Numbered from the stretch's first letter, positions 25,882 through 34,881 are shown. The stretch is DNA of 64,000 nt from Hyphomicrobiales bacterium (GCA_021775415.1 JAJFHV010000002.1:34581-98580), one strand, 5' to 3'. Numbers and translations: made by a program. Notes: generated by a model from the letters alone, not told the origin.

Positions 25882-26218
25882 TTTGAAGGAACTTCCTGGA
25901 TTTCCTGGAAATGAAGAAGGCCCGGTGTTCAGTGAACCGTGGGAGGCGCAGGCCTTTGCGCTTACTGTTGCCATGCATGAAAAGGGATTGTTTGAGTGGG
26001 CAGACTGGGCCCAAACGCTCGGCGCGGTGATTGCTGCGGATAAAAGTGGGCGATCATATTATGAGCTGTGGCTTGAGGCGCTTGAGACCCTGATTACGGA
26101 AAATTCGGTGCTTGGAACGGAAGAAGTTTCAGCGAGAAAAACTGCCTGGCGAGAAGCTGTGCAGAGGACGCCGCATGGTCAGCCAATTGTTTTGGCTGGG
26201 AGTTCCGGGCAACAATAG
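25868..26218 (+). CDS. Nitrile hydratase accessory (activator) protein
   Basis: 116 residues with a TTG start overlapping nthB. FSEPWEAQAFALTVAMHEKG and SYYELWLEALETLI mirror the N-terminal half of the beta subunit, as in the P14K/NhlE self-subunit-swapping chaperones of cobalt nitrile hydratases. Those proteins bring cobalt into the alpha subunit, so this is the expected third gene of the operon. No further genes of the pathway follow. Confidence 0.88.
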   Translation: MSAPNLKELPGFPGNEEGPVFSEPWEAQAFALTVAMHEKGLFEWADWAQTLGAVIAADKSGRSYYELWLEALETLITENSVLGTEEVSARKTAWREAVQRTPHGQPIVLAGSSGQQ

Positions 26219-26323
26219 TGCTGTAGAAGCCGAAAATTCCCGCACATTCGCTTCAAATACATGTCAGCATTACCTATATTACGCTAAGTTATTTGCGGAT
26301 CATTGCCTCGGGAGGAATATTTA

Positions 26324-27406
26324 GTGGCCACTTTACAGGAATTTGACTCAGAGATTGAAAAGGCTCGGCAGACCGTCGAGGACATGCAGGGCAAACTCGA
26401 CCAGAGTGCGGTAGTTCTTGATGAATATGCCAAGACAGAATCCATTGGTGAAGCCGACTTCGACATTGAAAATGCCCGCATTCAGGACATTTTGCGCCAA
26501 CAAAAGGTGATGGAAGGCAATATCGCCGACCTCATCATCGGGCTTGAAGATGCAACCAATGTGTTCGGTGCTGAATTTGAAAGTATGAAATCCTACTCCG
26601 GTTGGGAGAAATTCATTGGCGTATTCTCCAAGCAAAAAATGCAGCGCATGCGCTCCGACCGGGTGAGAAACATGTCGCTTGCTGGCAATCTTCAGGAGCT
26701 GCTTTCAAAGTCTGACAAGATTGTGGGGATTTTGAAGTCCCAGAAGGATGCGCTGGATTTGCGTTATAAATCCTCTGAAACCAGCCTGAAAAAGGTAATT
26801 GGTCGACGTAAATCCACAATGGATACACTGGAGGCGACGCAGAATCGGATTGAGGAACTCAACCCCTTACTGCTTGATATAGAAAACCAGATTGCTGCCT
26901 CAACGGACCAAAAGCAGCGGGCGGATTTGGAAGGCAAGCGTTCGGAGCTTGCAACGGAATACAATCTGCAACAAGCAAAAGAACAGGAATTGCTTGCCGA
27001 AAGTCAGACCCTGGAACGCTACACTTCAATGTTCCAGACTTTCGTGGATTCTCTCAACAACCAGCTTGCGGCACAACAAACGCTCATCAACAAACTTACC
27101 ATCGATACCGAGCAGCGGGTCGTGCTTTACAAGGCGCTGGAAGATTCACTTAAAACTGCCGCGCAGCAGGATGTGGCCCACAAGATCAACACGCTCGGTA
27201 ATCAGGTGGATACGGCAGCTGAACAAACCATGGCGGGTATTGGTGCCGCCGCGCAGTCGCATATTGGGGACCTTCTGGAAATGCATGAAAAGAACATGCT
27301 CTCCACCAAGGATATACAGCGGCGCAAGAAACTTGCTGATGAGGCTTTTGGTCGGCGGTTTGAAGAGGTGATGAAGAAGCACAACACTGCGAACTACGTC
27401 CAGTGA
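26324..27406 (+). CDS. Long coiled-coil protein of an uncharacterised conserved operon
   Basis: 360 residues, almost entirely helical with heptad character (residues 1-80 and 120-280, rich in Glu, Gln, Leu and Lys), no signal peptide and no membrane helix. The start is GTG 26324, with GGGAGGA eight bases upstream; the longer ATG frame has none. It opens a run of genes of unknown function ending in a DUF2333-type protein. I do not recognise a family with confidence. It could be a scaffold or TelA-like structural partner of the AAA ATPase two genes on, which is inference. Confidence 0.72.
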   Translation: MATLQEFDSEIEKARQTVEDMQGKLDQSAVVLDEYAKTESIGEADFDIENARIQDILRQQKVMEGNIADLIIGLEDATNVFGAEFESMKSYSGWEKFIGVFSKQKMQRMRSDRVRNMSLAGNLQELLSKSDKIVGILKSQKDALDLRYKSSETSLKKVIGRRKSTMDTLEATQNRIEELNPLLLDIENQIAASTDQKQRADLEGKRSELATEYNLQQAKEQELLAESQTLERYTSMFQTFVDSLNNQLAAQQTLINKLTIDTEQRVVLYKALEDSLKTAAQQDVAHKINTLGNQVDTAAEQTMAGIGAAAQSHIGDLLEMHEKNMLSTKDIQRRKKLADEAFGRRFEEVMKKHNTANYVQ

Positions 27407-27437
27407 GATTGAAATTGCTGTTGCCGGAGTATGCTGA

Positions 27438-28583
27438 ATGAGTTCGGAAGCCCAGCAAGTATCCAGATATTTTAACGCAGTGGGTAATGCACTGGATGGG
27501 TTGGACACATTCCTGCGCGAGGATGATTCCCCACTCTACAAGCATGATGTGATTGGTGCGGTGGTGACCAATTATTTGAAACGGCTTCGCTCTTCACTTG
27601 CAAGTTGGGAGGACCGGACATCATTTGCGAACAAGTTCCGCGTGTCGCGCTCGGAAAGCGGATTTCCGGCATTTCAAAATGTGCTTGACCTCGACAATGA
27701 CCGAAAGGATGCAAAGAAGCGGCTTGCGGCTCTTTCGACCGAAAATCAAATCCGCGAGGAAATGGTCGACTTCATTTTGCGTAAGAAGCAATTTCCTACA
27801 GCGCTTCAAAAAACAATGGCCGAGCGGCGCTATCTGGAATCGGTTCAAAGTGGTTTGCACTTCTCGCCGTTTGTTTTGCCGAAGACCATTCGAGTGTCAG
27901 TTAATCCAAAAACCAATCGACCCTATTATGTGGTCCATTGGGGCTATTATGACGGCAGCGCCAACCTGCCGATGATCTACATGTTGACGGTGGAGGATTC
28001 ATCGGAAGAGATTATCGATCTGCTGGTCGCCAAAGATGGCAAGCTGAACTCAAGGGAGGAAATCCCGCTGCCGGTTGAGGGGTTGTTGAACCCGAAACTG
28101 GCACACCAGTTTGATGATTTTTGCGAGAAGAACTCGAGTTACGGCCTGACGCTTTCGACAATTGCAACCAATCTCGACACGGATTTTGAATATTTGCATC
28201 CCAAACAATTGCGCCGCTTTGTGCTGGGGCCGTTCTATCATTCAACCATCACAAGACACGGTGAGAAGGTGGATCAAATCCTGCAGAAGGTTAAGCGGCC
28301 TGAAAATGGCTGGTTGATGACATGGACGATGCAGGAGATTTATTCTGCCAATGAAAAGCCCGCCAAATGGGGACTTTGGGGAAGCGAACCGGCACGGGAA
28401 GAATTTTACATCAACACCGATGATCTGGATTGTGCACGGCAGGGCGTCAGCGCCTTTAAGCGCCATGCGCTGGTGCCGCATGAGGCGTATCAGGCGATTT
28501 ACGCTTCAGATCAGGCAGATGCGATTTTTGAAGGATATCAAAGCCATGTGATCTCGGACGGTCAGGTTTTGAGGAATATGTAA
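27438..28583 (+). CDS. Unrecognised conserved-type protein upstream of the AAA ATPase
   Basis: A 381-residue soluble protein, helical in the first 150 residues and mixed afterwards, with Trp-, Tyr- and Pro-containing segments (YYVVHWGYYDGSANLPMIYM, ENGWLMTWTMQEIY). No catalytic motif could be identified. It starts at ATG 27438, 31 bases after the coiled-coil gene, and ends 10 bases before the ATPase gene, so they should be co-transcribed. Function unknown. Confidence 0.72.
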   Translation: MSSEAQQVSRYFNAVGNALDGLDTFLREDDSPLYKHDVIGAVVTNYLKRLRSSLASWEDRTSFANKFRVSRSESGFPAFQNVLDLDNDRKDAKKRLAALSTENQIREEMVDFILRKKQFPTALQKTMAERRYLESVQSGLHFSPFVLPKTIRVSVNPKTNRPYYVVHWGYYDGSANLPMIYMLTVEDSSEEIIDLLVAKDGKLNSREEIPLPVEGLLNPKLAHQFDDFCEKNSSYGLTLSTIATNLDTDFEYLHPKQLRRFVLGPFYHSTITRHGEKVDQILQKVKRPENGWLMTWTMQEIYSANEKPAKWGLWGSEPAREEFYINTDDLDCARQGVSAFKRHALVPHEAYQAIYASDQADAIFEGYQSHVISDGQVLRNM

Positions 28584-28593
28584 GGAACTGCGG

Positions 28594-30501
28594 ATGGATA
28601 CCGGCCTCACTACGCTGAGCGAGAAAGACATCGCGAAGCACATCACTACGGCGCAAAGTCTGGTGACACGACTGGTGCTGCTCGAAGCCTCGACCGGCAA
28701 AAGCAAAACCGAACTGGCTGGAACCAAACGGCGATTTGTATCGACGGTTTCCACCAGCGGTACGCGTTCTTCACGCGAGGTGGAATTTACCAAATCACTT
28801 TCGAGCATCAAGGCGGATGACAGCATGTTATCGCCGGTGCAGCACGGCATTTTGTTCAAGACCCGTCGTGCCATCGCGATAGCACTTGCCGTGTCAGATG
28901 AGTTTGCAAAGCAGACCGGCCTGGATACGTTGCGCGACAAAAATGCCTCGTCTTCGCTGAGCGGAGATGAGGCGGACCGTTATCGGGGGTTGCTGGAGGC
29001 AAGTGCCTATGTGGCAGCTTTCACGGCTTCCGCCTATTTGCACCAGATGGTCGAGGCGGCGGGTGAACCGGCCAATGACATCGCGGAACCAGTCTTCAAC
29101 TTTGATACGCCACAGGACGCATTGAAAACCCTTGTCGGTGGGCTGGATGGCGAGGCGCAGCAGTCTTCGGATGATACGGTTCTGCAATCACGTATCCGCG
29201 CCTTTGCCGATGATGCGATGGAAGAATTGCTGGCGCGCAAATCACGCTTTACCGGATTGGGTTCGTTCGAGGAAACGCATCTCAGGCTTGAGAGCGACGG
29301 GTTTGAACTCAATGGTTTTGATGTAGCACCCGGGGCAAAATCCAAACCGCTGGTGATGACGTTCAAGAAACCGGATGAAATCATCGGCAACCACATTGCA
29401 AAATATCAGGCGATGAAACTCGCCAAGATGCTGATGGCCTATGATTTTGACCGGCAGCTTAATCCGTTTGTCGATCTGGGCGGCTTCCTGTTCACCTTCA
29501 TTGGTGATGGTGCGCCGGGTACCGGCAAGACGATCCTTATCCAGATGATTGCGGGCCTCATTCATGACTACTGCCAGACGGCCGGTTACGGCTTTACTTA
29601 TGAGAATTTCGGCATTGATCAGATATCCTCCTATCAGGGCAAGTCCGGACAAAGTTGCAAGCAGTTTATCAATAATGTGATCAATCCACGCACCATCGGA
29701 TTTGGTACGGTTGATGACATCGATCAGGTCGCTGCCAAGCGTTCCGATGACCGCGCCTCCGCAGGCCAGCAAGAAGTGACTGCAGTATTGATGGAAAGCT
29801 TTGCGGGCGCCACAACCGTAGTGCGGGGCAATTGCTCGTTTGGCATGTTTTCAAACTATCCGGAAAACGTCGATGATGCGCTTCGCCAGCGGGCTGGGGC
29901 TCGCTGGCTTGTTGACGGGCCGCAAAGCCGGGATGATTACATCGATATTTTTGTGCTGCTGGCTGGAAAGAACCATGACATCCCACTCGGCAAGCATGAT
30001 CTTTATTCAGCCCAGATCATCAAGGATGCTGTTTCGACTGCCTATGGCGAGCACAACACGCCACAGGAAGAAGGCCTTGCTAAAATCCACGAGAAATTTT
30101 CGAAAGAGAATTCACTCAAGACCATGGCGGATGTCGGTACCTATCTGCACATGATCAAAAAGGTCGAACCGCGTTTTACTGGCCGGGCAATCAAGAACGT
30201 CACCGACGCAATCAAGATGCGGGCAATGGATATCGATTTGCCGGATGAGTGGTTCGAAAAGCCCGAGACGTTCATGCACAAACCTTATGACGACAAAAAA
30301 GCGATGATCGAAGAATTGCGTGGTCCGTTTGATCTGGAAATTGTCATGCAGGAAATCAATCGCTATGCGGATTCAGAATTTCGCTACACGGACAAGTCCG
30401 ACAATGCGGCGGTGGAAGAAATCATCCGCCGCGAGCGCCAGCGCGGAAAGGCGATCGACAAAATAGAGCAGATGAAAAAAGACGGACATTGGGACGGGTG
30501 A
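28594..30501 (+). CDS. AAA+ family ATPase
   Basis: 635 residues. Walker A is in FIGDGAPGTGKTILIQM (about 306-322), the Walker B strand is IGFGTVDDIDQVAA (about 369), followed by TTVVRGNCSFGMFSNYPENV and the arginine-containing ALRQRAGARWLVDGPQS. These fit an AAA+ module with an N-terminal helical domain of 280 residues and a charged C-terminal tail. The sensor region SFGMFSNYPENVDDALRQR is MoxR/classical-AAA-like. Its stop overlaps the ATG of the next small gene (TGATG). It probably remodels the coiled-coil or membrane partners encoded around it, which is inference. Confidence 0.85.
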   Translation: MDTGLTTLSEKDIAKHITTAQSLVTRLVLLEASTGKSKTELAGTKRRFVSTVSTSGTRSSREVEFTKSLSSIKADDSMLSPVQHGILFKTRRAIAIALAVSDEFAKQTGLDTLRDKNASSSLSGDEADRYRGLLEASAYVAAFTASAYLHQMVEAAGEPANDIAEPVFNFDTPQDALKTLVGGLDGEAQQSSDDTVLQSRIRAFADDAMEELLARKSRFTGLGSFEETHLRLESDGFELNGFDVAPGAKSKPLVMTFKKPDEIIGNHIAKYQAMKLAKMLMAYDFDRQLNPFVDLGGFLFTFIGDGAPGTGKTILIQMIAGLIHDYCQTAGYGFTYENFGIDQISSYQGKSGQSCKQFINNVINPRTIGFGTVDDIDQVAAKRSDDRASAGQQEVTAVLMESFAGATTVVRGNCSFGMFSNYPENVDDALRQRAGARWLVDGPQSRDDYIDIFVLLAGKNHDIPLGKHDLYSAQIIKDAVSTAYGEHNTPQEEGLAKIHEKFSKENSLKTMADVGTYLHMIKKVEPRFTGRAIKNVTDAIKMRAMDIDLPDEWFEKPETFMHKPYDDKKAMIEELRGPFDLEIVMQEINRYADSEFRYTDKSDNAAVEEIIRRERQRGKAIDKIEQMKKDGHWDG

Positions 30502-30629
30502 TGGGAAGCAGAATGAATAACTATGTATTTGCAGCTTTTCCTGCAGCATACGCGATGCAGCTCTATGGCATTTGGATTGGTGTTATTACCTTTGTTGCAG
30601 CAATATTTGTTCTAGTTGGGATAAGTTGA
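30501..30629 (+). CDS. Small membrane protein coupled to the AAA ATPase
   Basis: A 42-residue ORF starting in TGATG overlap with the ATPase stop codon. It has one hydrophobic helix at about 22-41 (IWIGVITFVAAIFVLVGI). Its TGA is followed immediately, in the same frame, by a second membrane-protein frame, so this may be the front half of one gene. Unknown function. Confidence 0.55.
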   Translation: MGSRMNNYVFAAFPAAYAMQLYGIWIGVITFVAAIFVLVGIS

Positions 30630-30767
30630 TTGTATATCTTACGTGGGTATGACCTGCGAAGAAGCTGGATTCCCAAACTAATTTTGATTGTGGTTTTGTG
30701 CCTTTTTATTGGTGCCTCAGCCGGCCAGATTTGTTCTTCGGATGGATCCTGTGAACCATTATTTTGA
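30630..30767 (+). CDS. Second small membrane ORF, in frame with the preceding one
   Basis: 45 codons from TTG 30630, directly after the TGA of the 42-residue ORF and in the same frame. It begins LYILRGYDLRRSW, then one membrane helix (IPKLILIVVLCLFIGASAG) and a Cys-containing tail (QICSSDGSCEPLF). It is either a separate coupled micro-ORF or the second half of an 88-residue two-helix protein interrupted by a TGA. The ribosome site is poor. It ends 5 bases before the convergent hicB gene. Confidence 0.4.
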   Translation: MYILRGYDLRRSWIPKLILIVVLCLFIGASAGQICSSDGSCEPLF

Positions 30768-30771
30768 TATG

Positions 30772-31167
30772 CTATCCTCCAATCTCTTTTTCTGCCGCCT
30801 GGGCCAGAAAACCGGAGCGAGTCATTTTGCGAAGGGCTGCAGCACCGTCGATTGCAGCCAACAATCCTTTGTCGAGGGTAATGTTTACCCTTGCCGATTT
30901 TCCTGCATTGTAGAGTAGTGGCACAGCAATCAGAAAAGCACCTTCAGCAAGATCGCGGGCGATTTCCTTGTTGGTTTTCAAAACATCTGGCAGTGAAGGA
31001 ACTGGAAGTTTTTTGAATTCTTCAGCATAAAACTCCAACGCTTCCATAGCATTTGGCAGAATTTCATCTGATTTGTCGGATGCAGAAAAACAGCCGGGCA
31101 AATCCGGAAAGGTAACGCCGAAGGCGCTATCATGGTCTTTGTGGACAATGGCTATGTAGTGGGTCAT
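30772..31167 (-). CDS. hicB: HicB-family antitoxin
   Basis: 131 residues. The N-terminal half is the degenerate RNase H-like HicB fold (AIVHKDHDSAFGVTFPDLPGCFSASD), and the C-terminal half ends in a ribbon-helix-helix-like segment (VNITLDKGLLAAIDGAAALRKMTRSGFL) for DNA binding. It binds HicA and represses the pair. It lies 19 bases behind hicA. The pair is reversed relative to the surrounding operon. Confidence 0.92.
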   Translation of the reverse strand: MTHYIAIVHKDHDSAFGVTFPDLPGCFSASDKSDEILPNAMEALEFYAEEFKKLPVPSLPDVLKTNKEIARDLAEGAFLIAVPLLYNAGKSARVNITLDKGLLAAIDGAAALRKMTRSGFLAQAAEKEIGG

Positions 31168-31186
31168 AACTTTCTCACGATTTTAA

Positions 31187-31372
31187 TCAAAGCCACCCGG
31201 CCATTTTCGCAATATTGCGGGCTGTGCCGAGTGGCAGTTGCTTCTTTGGGTGCGGGACGATGACAATGCGACCATCTTTCCTGAATTTGTGGTGTGAGCC
31301 GCGCACTCCCAGTAGTTCAAAGCCATCGCTCTCAAGGTGTTTGATGATCTTTCGGCTGTTCTTTTCGATCAT
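31187..31372 (-). CDS. hicA: HicA-family mRNA interferase toxin
   Basis: A 61-residue dsRBD-fold toxin: NSRKIIKHLESDGFELLGVR, then GSHHKFRKDGRIVIVPHPK with the conserved Gly-Ser-His catalytic region, and GTARNIAKMAGW at the end. Cleaves mRNA when free of HicB. The start was set at MIEKNSRK (31372), which gives the family's usual length; an in-frame start at 31408 would add 12 atypical residues. Toxin before antitoxin is the normal hic order. Confidence 0.92.
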   Translation of the reverse strand: MIEKNSRKIIKHLESDGFELLGVRGSHHKFRKDGRIVIVPHPKKQLPLGTARNIAKMAGWL

Positions 31373-31441
31373 GAAACGTCCCAATATGATGCGCATATAT
31401 ATACACACTTTTATGGGTAATTACAAGCTTGAGTTCGAAGC

Positions 31442-31942
31442 ATGACCTCTACAACAGGGAAGAGGAGAACCGGGTTGAAAAAGTCAAAAAATGAAGGTGC
31501 AGAAAGCTCCAAAACAAACTTGGCGGTTTTCATTCCATGGGTGCTTGCATTTGCAACCATTCTCGTAGGTGTTTGGAAGTTTACCGCCGAGCAGGGGCAG
31601 GCGAACAAAAAACCGTTTTTGGAAAAGCAGTTGGAGTTGGGTTTTCAGGCGACTGAAACGGCTGCAAAACTGGCTGTCACCACGGATGTGGAAGAATGGA
31701 AAAAAGCACGTCACACTTTCTGGCTGCTTTATTGGGGGCCATTGAGCATTGTCGAAGATCCGAAGGTTGAGCAGGCCATGGTTGAACTTGGAAAACTGGT
31801 GCCAACAACGGATGAACCTGTGCCACCATTGCCGATGTCAATTCTGCAGCACCACTCCTATGAATTGGCGCATGCGGTGCGAGGCTTGCTGCTCAAGAGC
31901 TGGAATATTGAGTTGCCGGATGTGGAGGCGAAGCGAAATTGA
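31442..31942 (+). CDS. Single-pass membrane protein of unknown function
   Basis: 166 residues. A basic N-terminus (KRRTGLKKSK) is followed by one membrane helix (FIPWVLAFATILVGVWKF, about 31-48). The C-terminal part is soluble and helical, with a WKKARHTFWLLYWGPLSIVE segment. No family is recognised. It is divergent from hicA with only 69 bases between, and the following gene starts 64 bases after it. Confidence 0.65.
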   Translation: MTSTTGKRRTGLKKSKNEGAESSKTNLAVFIPWVLAFATILVGVWKFTAEQGQANKKPFLEKQLELGFQATETAAKLAVTTDVEEWKKARHTFWLLYWGPLSIVEDPKVEQAMVELGKLVPTTDEPVPPLPMSILQHHSYELAHAVRGLLLKSWNIELPDVEAKRN

Positions 31943-32006
31943 GCAACAACAAGATACGGTTTCAGGTAGTTGTTGTGATCAGCGCTCAGGGAGACGAGTT
32001 TCGCCG

Positions 32007-33284
32007 ATGATTGCACCATCTGACAATTCCCTTTTTCCTGGCCGTCTCCTCGCAATCAGCGAGCCGCACCTGATTGAGCGCTATAACAAGGCGCTGGAAG
32101 GGTTCGGTTACAAGCCGGTTAGTTTGAAGAAGTTCTCGATTGATTTGTGCGGATATTCACCTGAGGTCGCGAAGGCCTTGAAAGACCCGCAATATCTTGA
32201 CCCGGGCGGGGTCAATCGCCGGTTTATTATTTTGTCACCGGAACAGGCGAAGCTACCCTCTTTGCAGACATCGTTTTCCAATACCCAGGATTTGATGCAG
32301 GAGTTTTTCAATCGGAACCTGCGGGCACTTCACGCGCTTACTATCAAGGATGTGGTCTTTGGCGAAATTGAGGACAGCATTTTTGAAGTAAGCGACATTG
32401 ACGATCTTCTTTCAATCGAACAGGTGGAATTCAAGGTTTCGACTCCGGAAGGGCTGCCGGCCAAGACTGCCAAATTGAAAATGATGATCGACCGGTTGCT
32501 TAAGGAGCCTGATGCCTGGCGTGATGACGCGATGCTGAAGGACATGGTGAAAATTGCCATACAAACCGGTGACATTCGCGATAATGAGCTGTTGCCAAGC
32601 GAAGTGCTTTTCCGGCACGAGACTTACTGGTCTTCACATTTTGGCGGCATCTACGTTTTTAACGATGACCCGCAGACCACCGTGATTTGTGATCCTTCAG
32701 CCCAGGGGTTTCGAAAGTCGCGCCCCTGGCAGGTCAGCTACATTGATATCAGTGACCAGCGGCGGGTTTACAGTTTTTTGGAGGAAACCGGCCGGCTTGA
32801 CCCGCCACGTGGATCATGGATTGAACGTTCCGGTCTTCTGGAATTGCGGTTGCACATGAACGCGGCATGGCTTGCAGCCGTTGAGGGCGAAGACCTGCCG
32901 TCTTCGCTGCCGGAAAAGACCTGGTCCAATCGCTGGATAAGAAATCACAAAGATTTTGTCGAAGACGAAGGCACCATACCGCTGTTGAAGTGGGTCAATT
33001 CGCAGGTCTCTAACTGGTCAAACATTGATATGGACGACATTCATCCAAGCAAGCGTTTTGTGCTGTGCCGGGCCAATCCGGATCATCAGGACATGGAATT
33101 GGTCAACCGGCTGATTTCAGATTACCTGCCCTTCGACTTTCTGACCCGGTTTTTGTTCAACAAACCGAACTTCAATCGTGATCATGAAGAATGGCCCGGA
33201 GCCTACAAAAAATTTGTAGCGGATGCCGTTGGGGAATACTATCTCAATGGCAAGGTCGATATGCGCAGTAGACTATTTCACTAA
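32007..33284 (+). CDS. Large uncharacterised protein of the AAA/DUF2333 gene group
   Basis: 425 residues from ATG 32007 (GGGAGACGAG upstream); the frame is open further left but overlaps the preceding gene there. Soluble, acidic, many aromatic residues (HETYWSSHFGGIYVFND, MNAAWLAAVEGEDLP). No catalytic motif was recognised. I recall DUF6638-type annotations for proteins in this neighbourhood of alphaproteobacterial genomes, unverified. It is followed 11 bases later by the DUF2333-type gene. Confidence 0.72.
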   Translation: MIAPSDNSLFPGRLLAISEPHLIERYNKALEGFGYKPVSLKKFSIDLCGYSPEVAKALKDPQYLDPGGVNRRFIILSPEQAKLPSLQTSFSNTQDLMQEFFNRNLRALHALTIKDVVFGEIEDSIFEVSDIDDLLSIEQVEFKVSTPEGLPAKTAKLKMMIDRLLKEPDAWRDDAMLKDMVKIAIQTGDIRDNELLPSEVLFRHETYWSSHFGGIYVFNDDPQTTVICDPSAQGFRKSRPWQVSYIDISDQRRVYSFLEETGRLDPPRGSWIERSGLLELRLHMNAAWLAAVEGEDLPSSLPEKTWSNRWIRNHKDFVEDEGTIPLLKWVNSQVSNWSNIDMDDIHPSKRFVLCRANPDHQDMELVNRLISDYLPFDFLTRFLFNKPNFNRDHEEWPGAYKKFVADAVGEYYLNGKVDMRSRLFH

Positions 33285-33295
33285 CAGGTAAAATT

Positions 33296-34420
33296 ATGCT
33301 CGATCCAGTGGTAGAATTTTTCACAAACATCTTTGCTCTTTTAGGCAAAGCTATCGGCCGATTGGTGGCCTGGTTGTTGTCACCATTTGTCTGGGTAAAA
33401 AACCTCTATCAACGCTCGCACGGTATCTTGAAGGTTCTGCTTGCAATACTGATTTTGGGTATTTTGCTACCCTACCTCTGGTTCATCTGGAATGTTGCGT
33501 GGATCCGCAATCACGATTTGAACTACACCGACAAATTCCAGTTCAGCCAGATTGACGTGTCCGCCGGTGAACAGGTGGCAGTGGAGGGTGGCAGTGACAC
33601 AACGCGAACCTGTGGGAGATCAGGAATAGTCGATGTGTCTGCAGAACTGCTTGATTTTAATGTCAATCAAAACAGCTGGATTTCGGCGAGCCTGCCGTAT
33701 CGGTTGGGTTTGTTTGGTATCCCGTGGGATGCAACACCCTGGATGGACAACAAGGCATCGTTTCAACGCGGTGTTCACCGGGCGGTCCGAAGCACTGCAA
33801 TCGAACTTCAGGAAACGCTTGGCCGGGAGCGGGGAACTTCGGAGCGCGACAAAAATCTCAACACTGCTCTCAGCAACATTCAGATATCTGAATATAACTG
33901 GTACCTGGGCCTCAATCCTCCAGGAGTGAAGCAGACTTCCTGGGCGTCCTATCGAAGAGCTCTTCGAGCCTTTAACGACTACAATGCGCTTTTGGAGAAA
34001 TGCTCTGCATCGTTTGATGCGCGGGCTGACAATCTGAGTGGATTGATGGACCGCATTGCCAAGGATATTGGCTCGACTACAGCGGTGATCAAAGATAGGG
34101 CCGAACAGTATAATGGTGGCTGGTTCGATATGCGGGCGGATAACACCTTCATGGAAGCACACGGTCAGCTTTATGGCTATCTGGGTATTCTGCGGGCCGC
34201 GAAAATTGACTTTCAGGATATTGTTGAAAGCCGTGCAATTGGGGGCCTGTGGGACAACATGATCGGGCAATTGGAAAATGCAGTAGTGCTTTCACCTTGG
34301 ATTATTTCCAATGGTCGGGAAGACGGCATGTTGATGCCGACCCATATCACCACAATGGGCTTCTACATTTTGAGGGTTCGCACCAATTTGACCGAGATGC
34401 GCGACGTATTGAAGAACTAA
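33296..34420 (+). CDS. DUF2333-type inner-membrane protein
   Basis: 374 residues. One strong membrane helix lies at about 43-63 (VLLAILILGILLPYLWFIWN), preceded by amphipathic helices (VEFFTNIFALLGKAIGRLVA). The remainder is probably periplasmic. NSWISASLPYRLGLFGIPWD, TPWMDNKASFQRGVHRAVR and the length match my memory of DUF2333 proteins, which have no assigned function. It is last in the group that starts with the coiled-coil gene, a layout suggesting a membrane-anchored AAA machine. Family assignment is moderately confident. Confidence 0.72.
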   Translation: MLDPVVEFFTNIFALLGKAIGRLVAWLLSPFVWVKNLYQRSHGILKVLLAILILGILLPYLWFIWNVAWIRNHDLNYTDKFQFSQIDVSAGEQVAVEGGSDTTRTCGRSGIVDVSAELLDFNVNQNSWISASLPYRLGLFGIPWDATPWMDNKASFQRGVHRAVRSTAIELQETLGRERGTSERDKNLNTALSNIQISEYNWYLGLNPPGVKQTSWASYRRALRAFNDYNALLEKCSASFDARADNLSGLMDRIAKDIGSTTAVIKDRAEQYNGGWFDMRADNTFMEAHGQLYGYLGILRAAKIDFQDIVESRAIGGLWDNMIGQLENAVVLSPWIISNGREDGMLMPTHITTMGFYILRVRTNLTEMRDVLKN

Positions 34421-34689
34421 CGCCGTTGTTGTGTTGGCGAATCAGTTTCTATTCATGGTTGTATTGGCGTATATTTGCTCTGCTTGGGTTGCAATCCGAC
34501 CTGTTCCAGCTTTAAATTCTGATGCGTCGCTCGGCTTATTTCTTGTAACTGATTGATTTAATTGATTTTAATGACACGTATGGGAATTGTATTTAATACA
34601 ATCTTTGGTAGTAATTTGTTTACAAATACAACCTATGATATATACATACAAACAAGCACCCGGCCAGATTGCCGAGGTCAAGAGACACG

Positions 34690-34881
34690 AAGTACCGATA
34701 CCCCCTGCTAACCATTCGGTACGGCGTGTACCTGTCTCAGGACAGGTTATCAGAAAGGGAGGTCCGCTCCAACACGCCCGGATCGGACCTCCCGGTTTCT
34801 GTAAATTACAATTCTAATGGGATGGGGTGCCAAGGGACCGGCCCCTGGCGACCGGAGTGATACCCGGTCGCCAATTTTTTT
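34690..34881 (+). ncRNA. Candidate structured RNA ending in an intrinsic terminator
   Basis: Successive inverted repeats: GGTAC-GGCGT-GTACC (34718-34732) overlaps and competes with ACCTGTC-TCAG-GACAGGT (34730-34747). A 10-bp perfect stem GGGAGGTCCG/CGGACCTCCC (34757-34793) follows, then the terminator at 34847-34881. Mutually exclusive stems before a terminator suggest a regulatory leader or small RNA. I could not match it to a known riboswitch or 6S-like family. Confidence 0.4.
34847..34881 (+). terminator. Rho-independent terminator upstream of trpL
   Basis: GGCGACCGG-AGTGATAC-CCGGTCGCC, a perfect 9-bp GC-rich stem, then AATTTTTTT. It ends the structured region and isolates the trp leader transcript. 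Confidence 0.88.
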
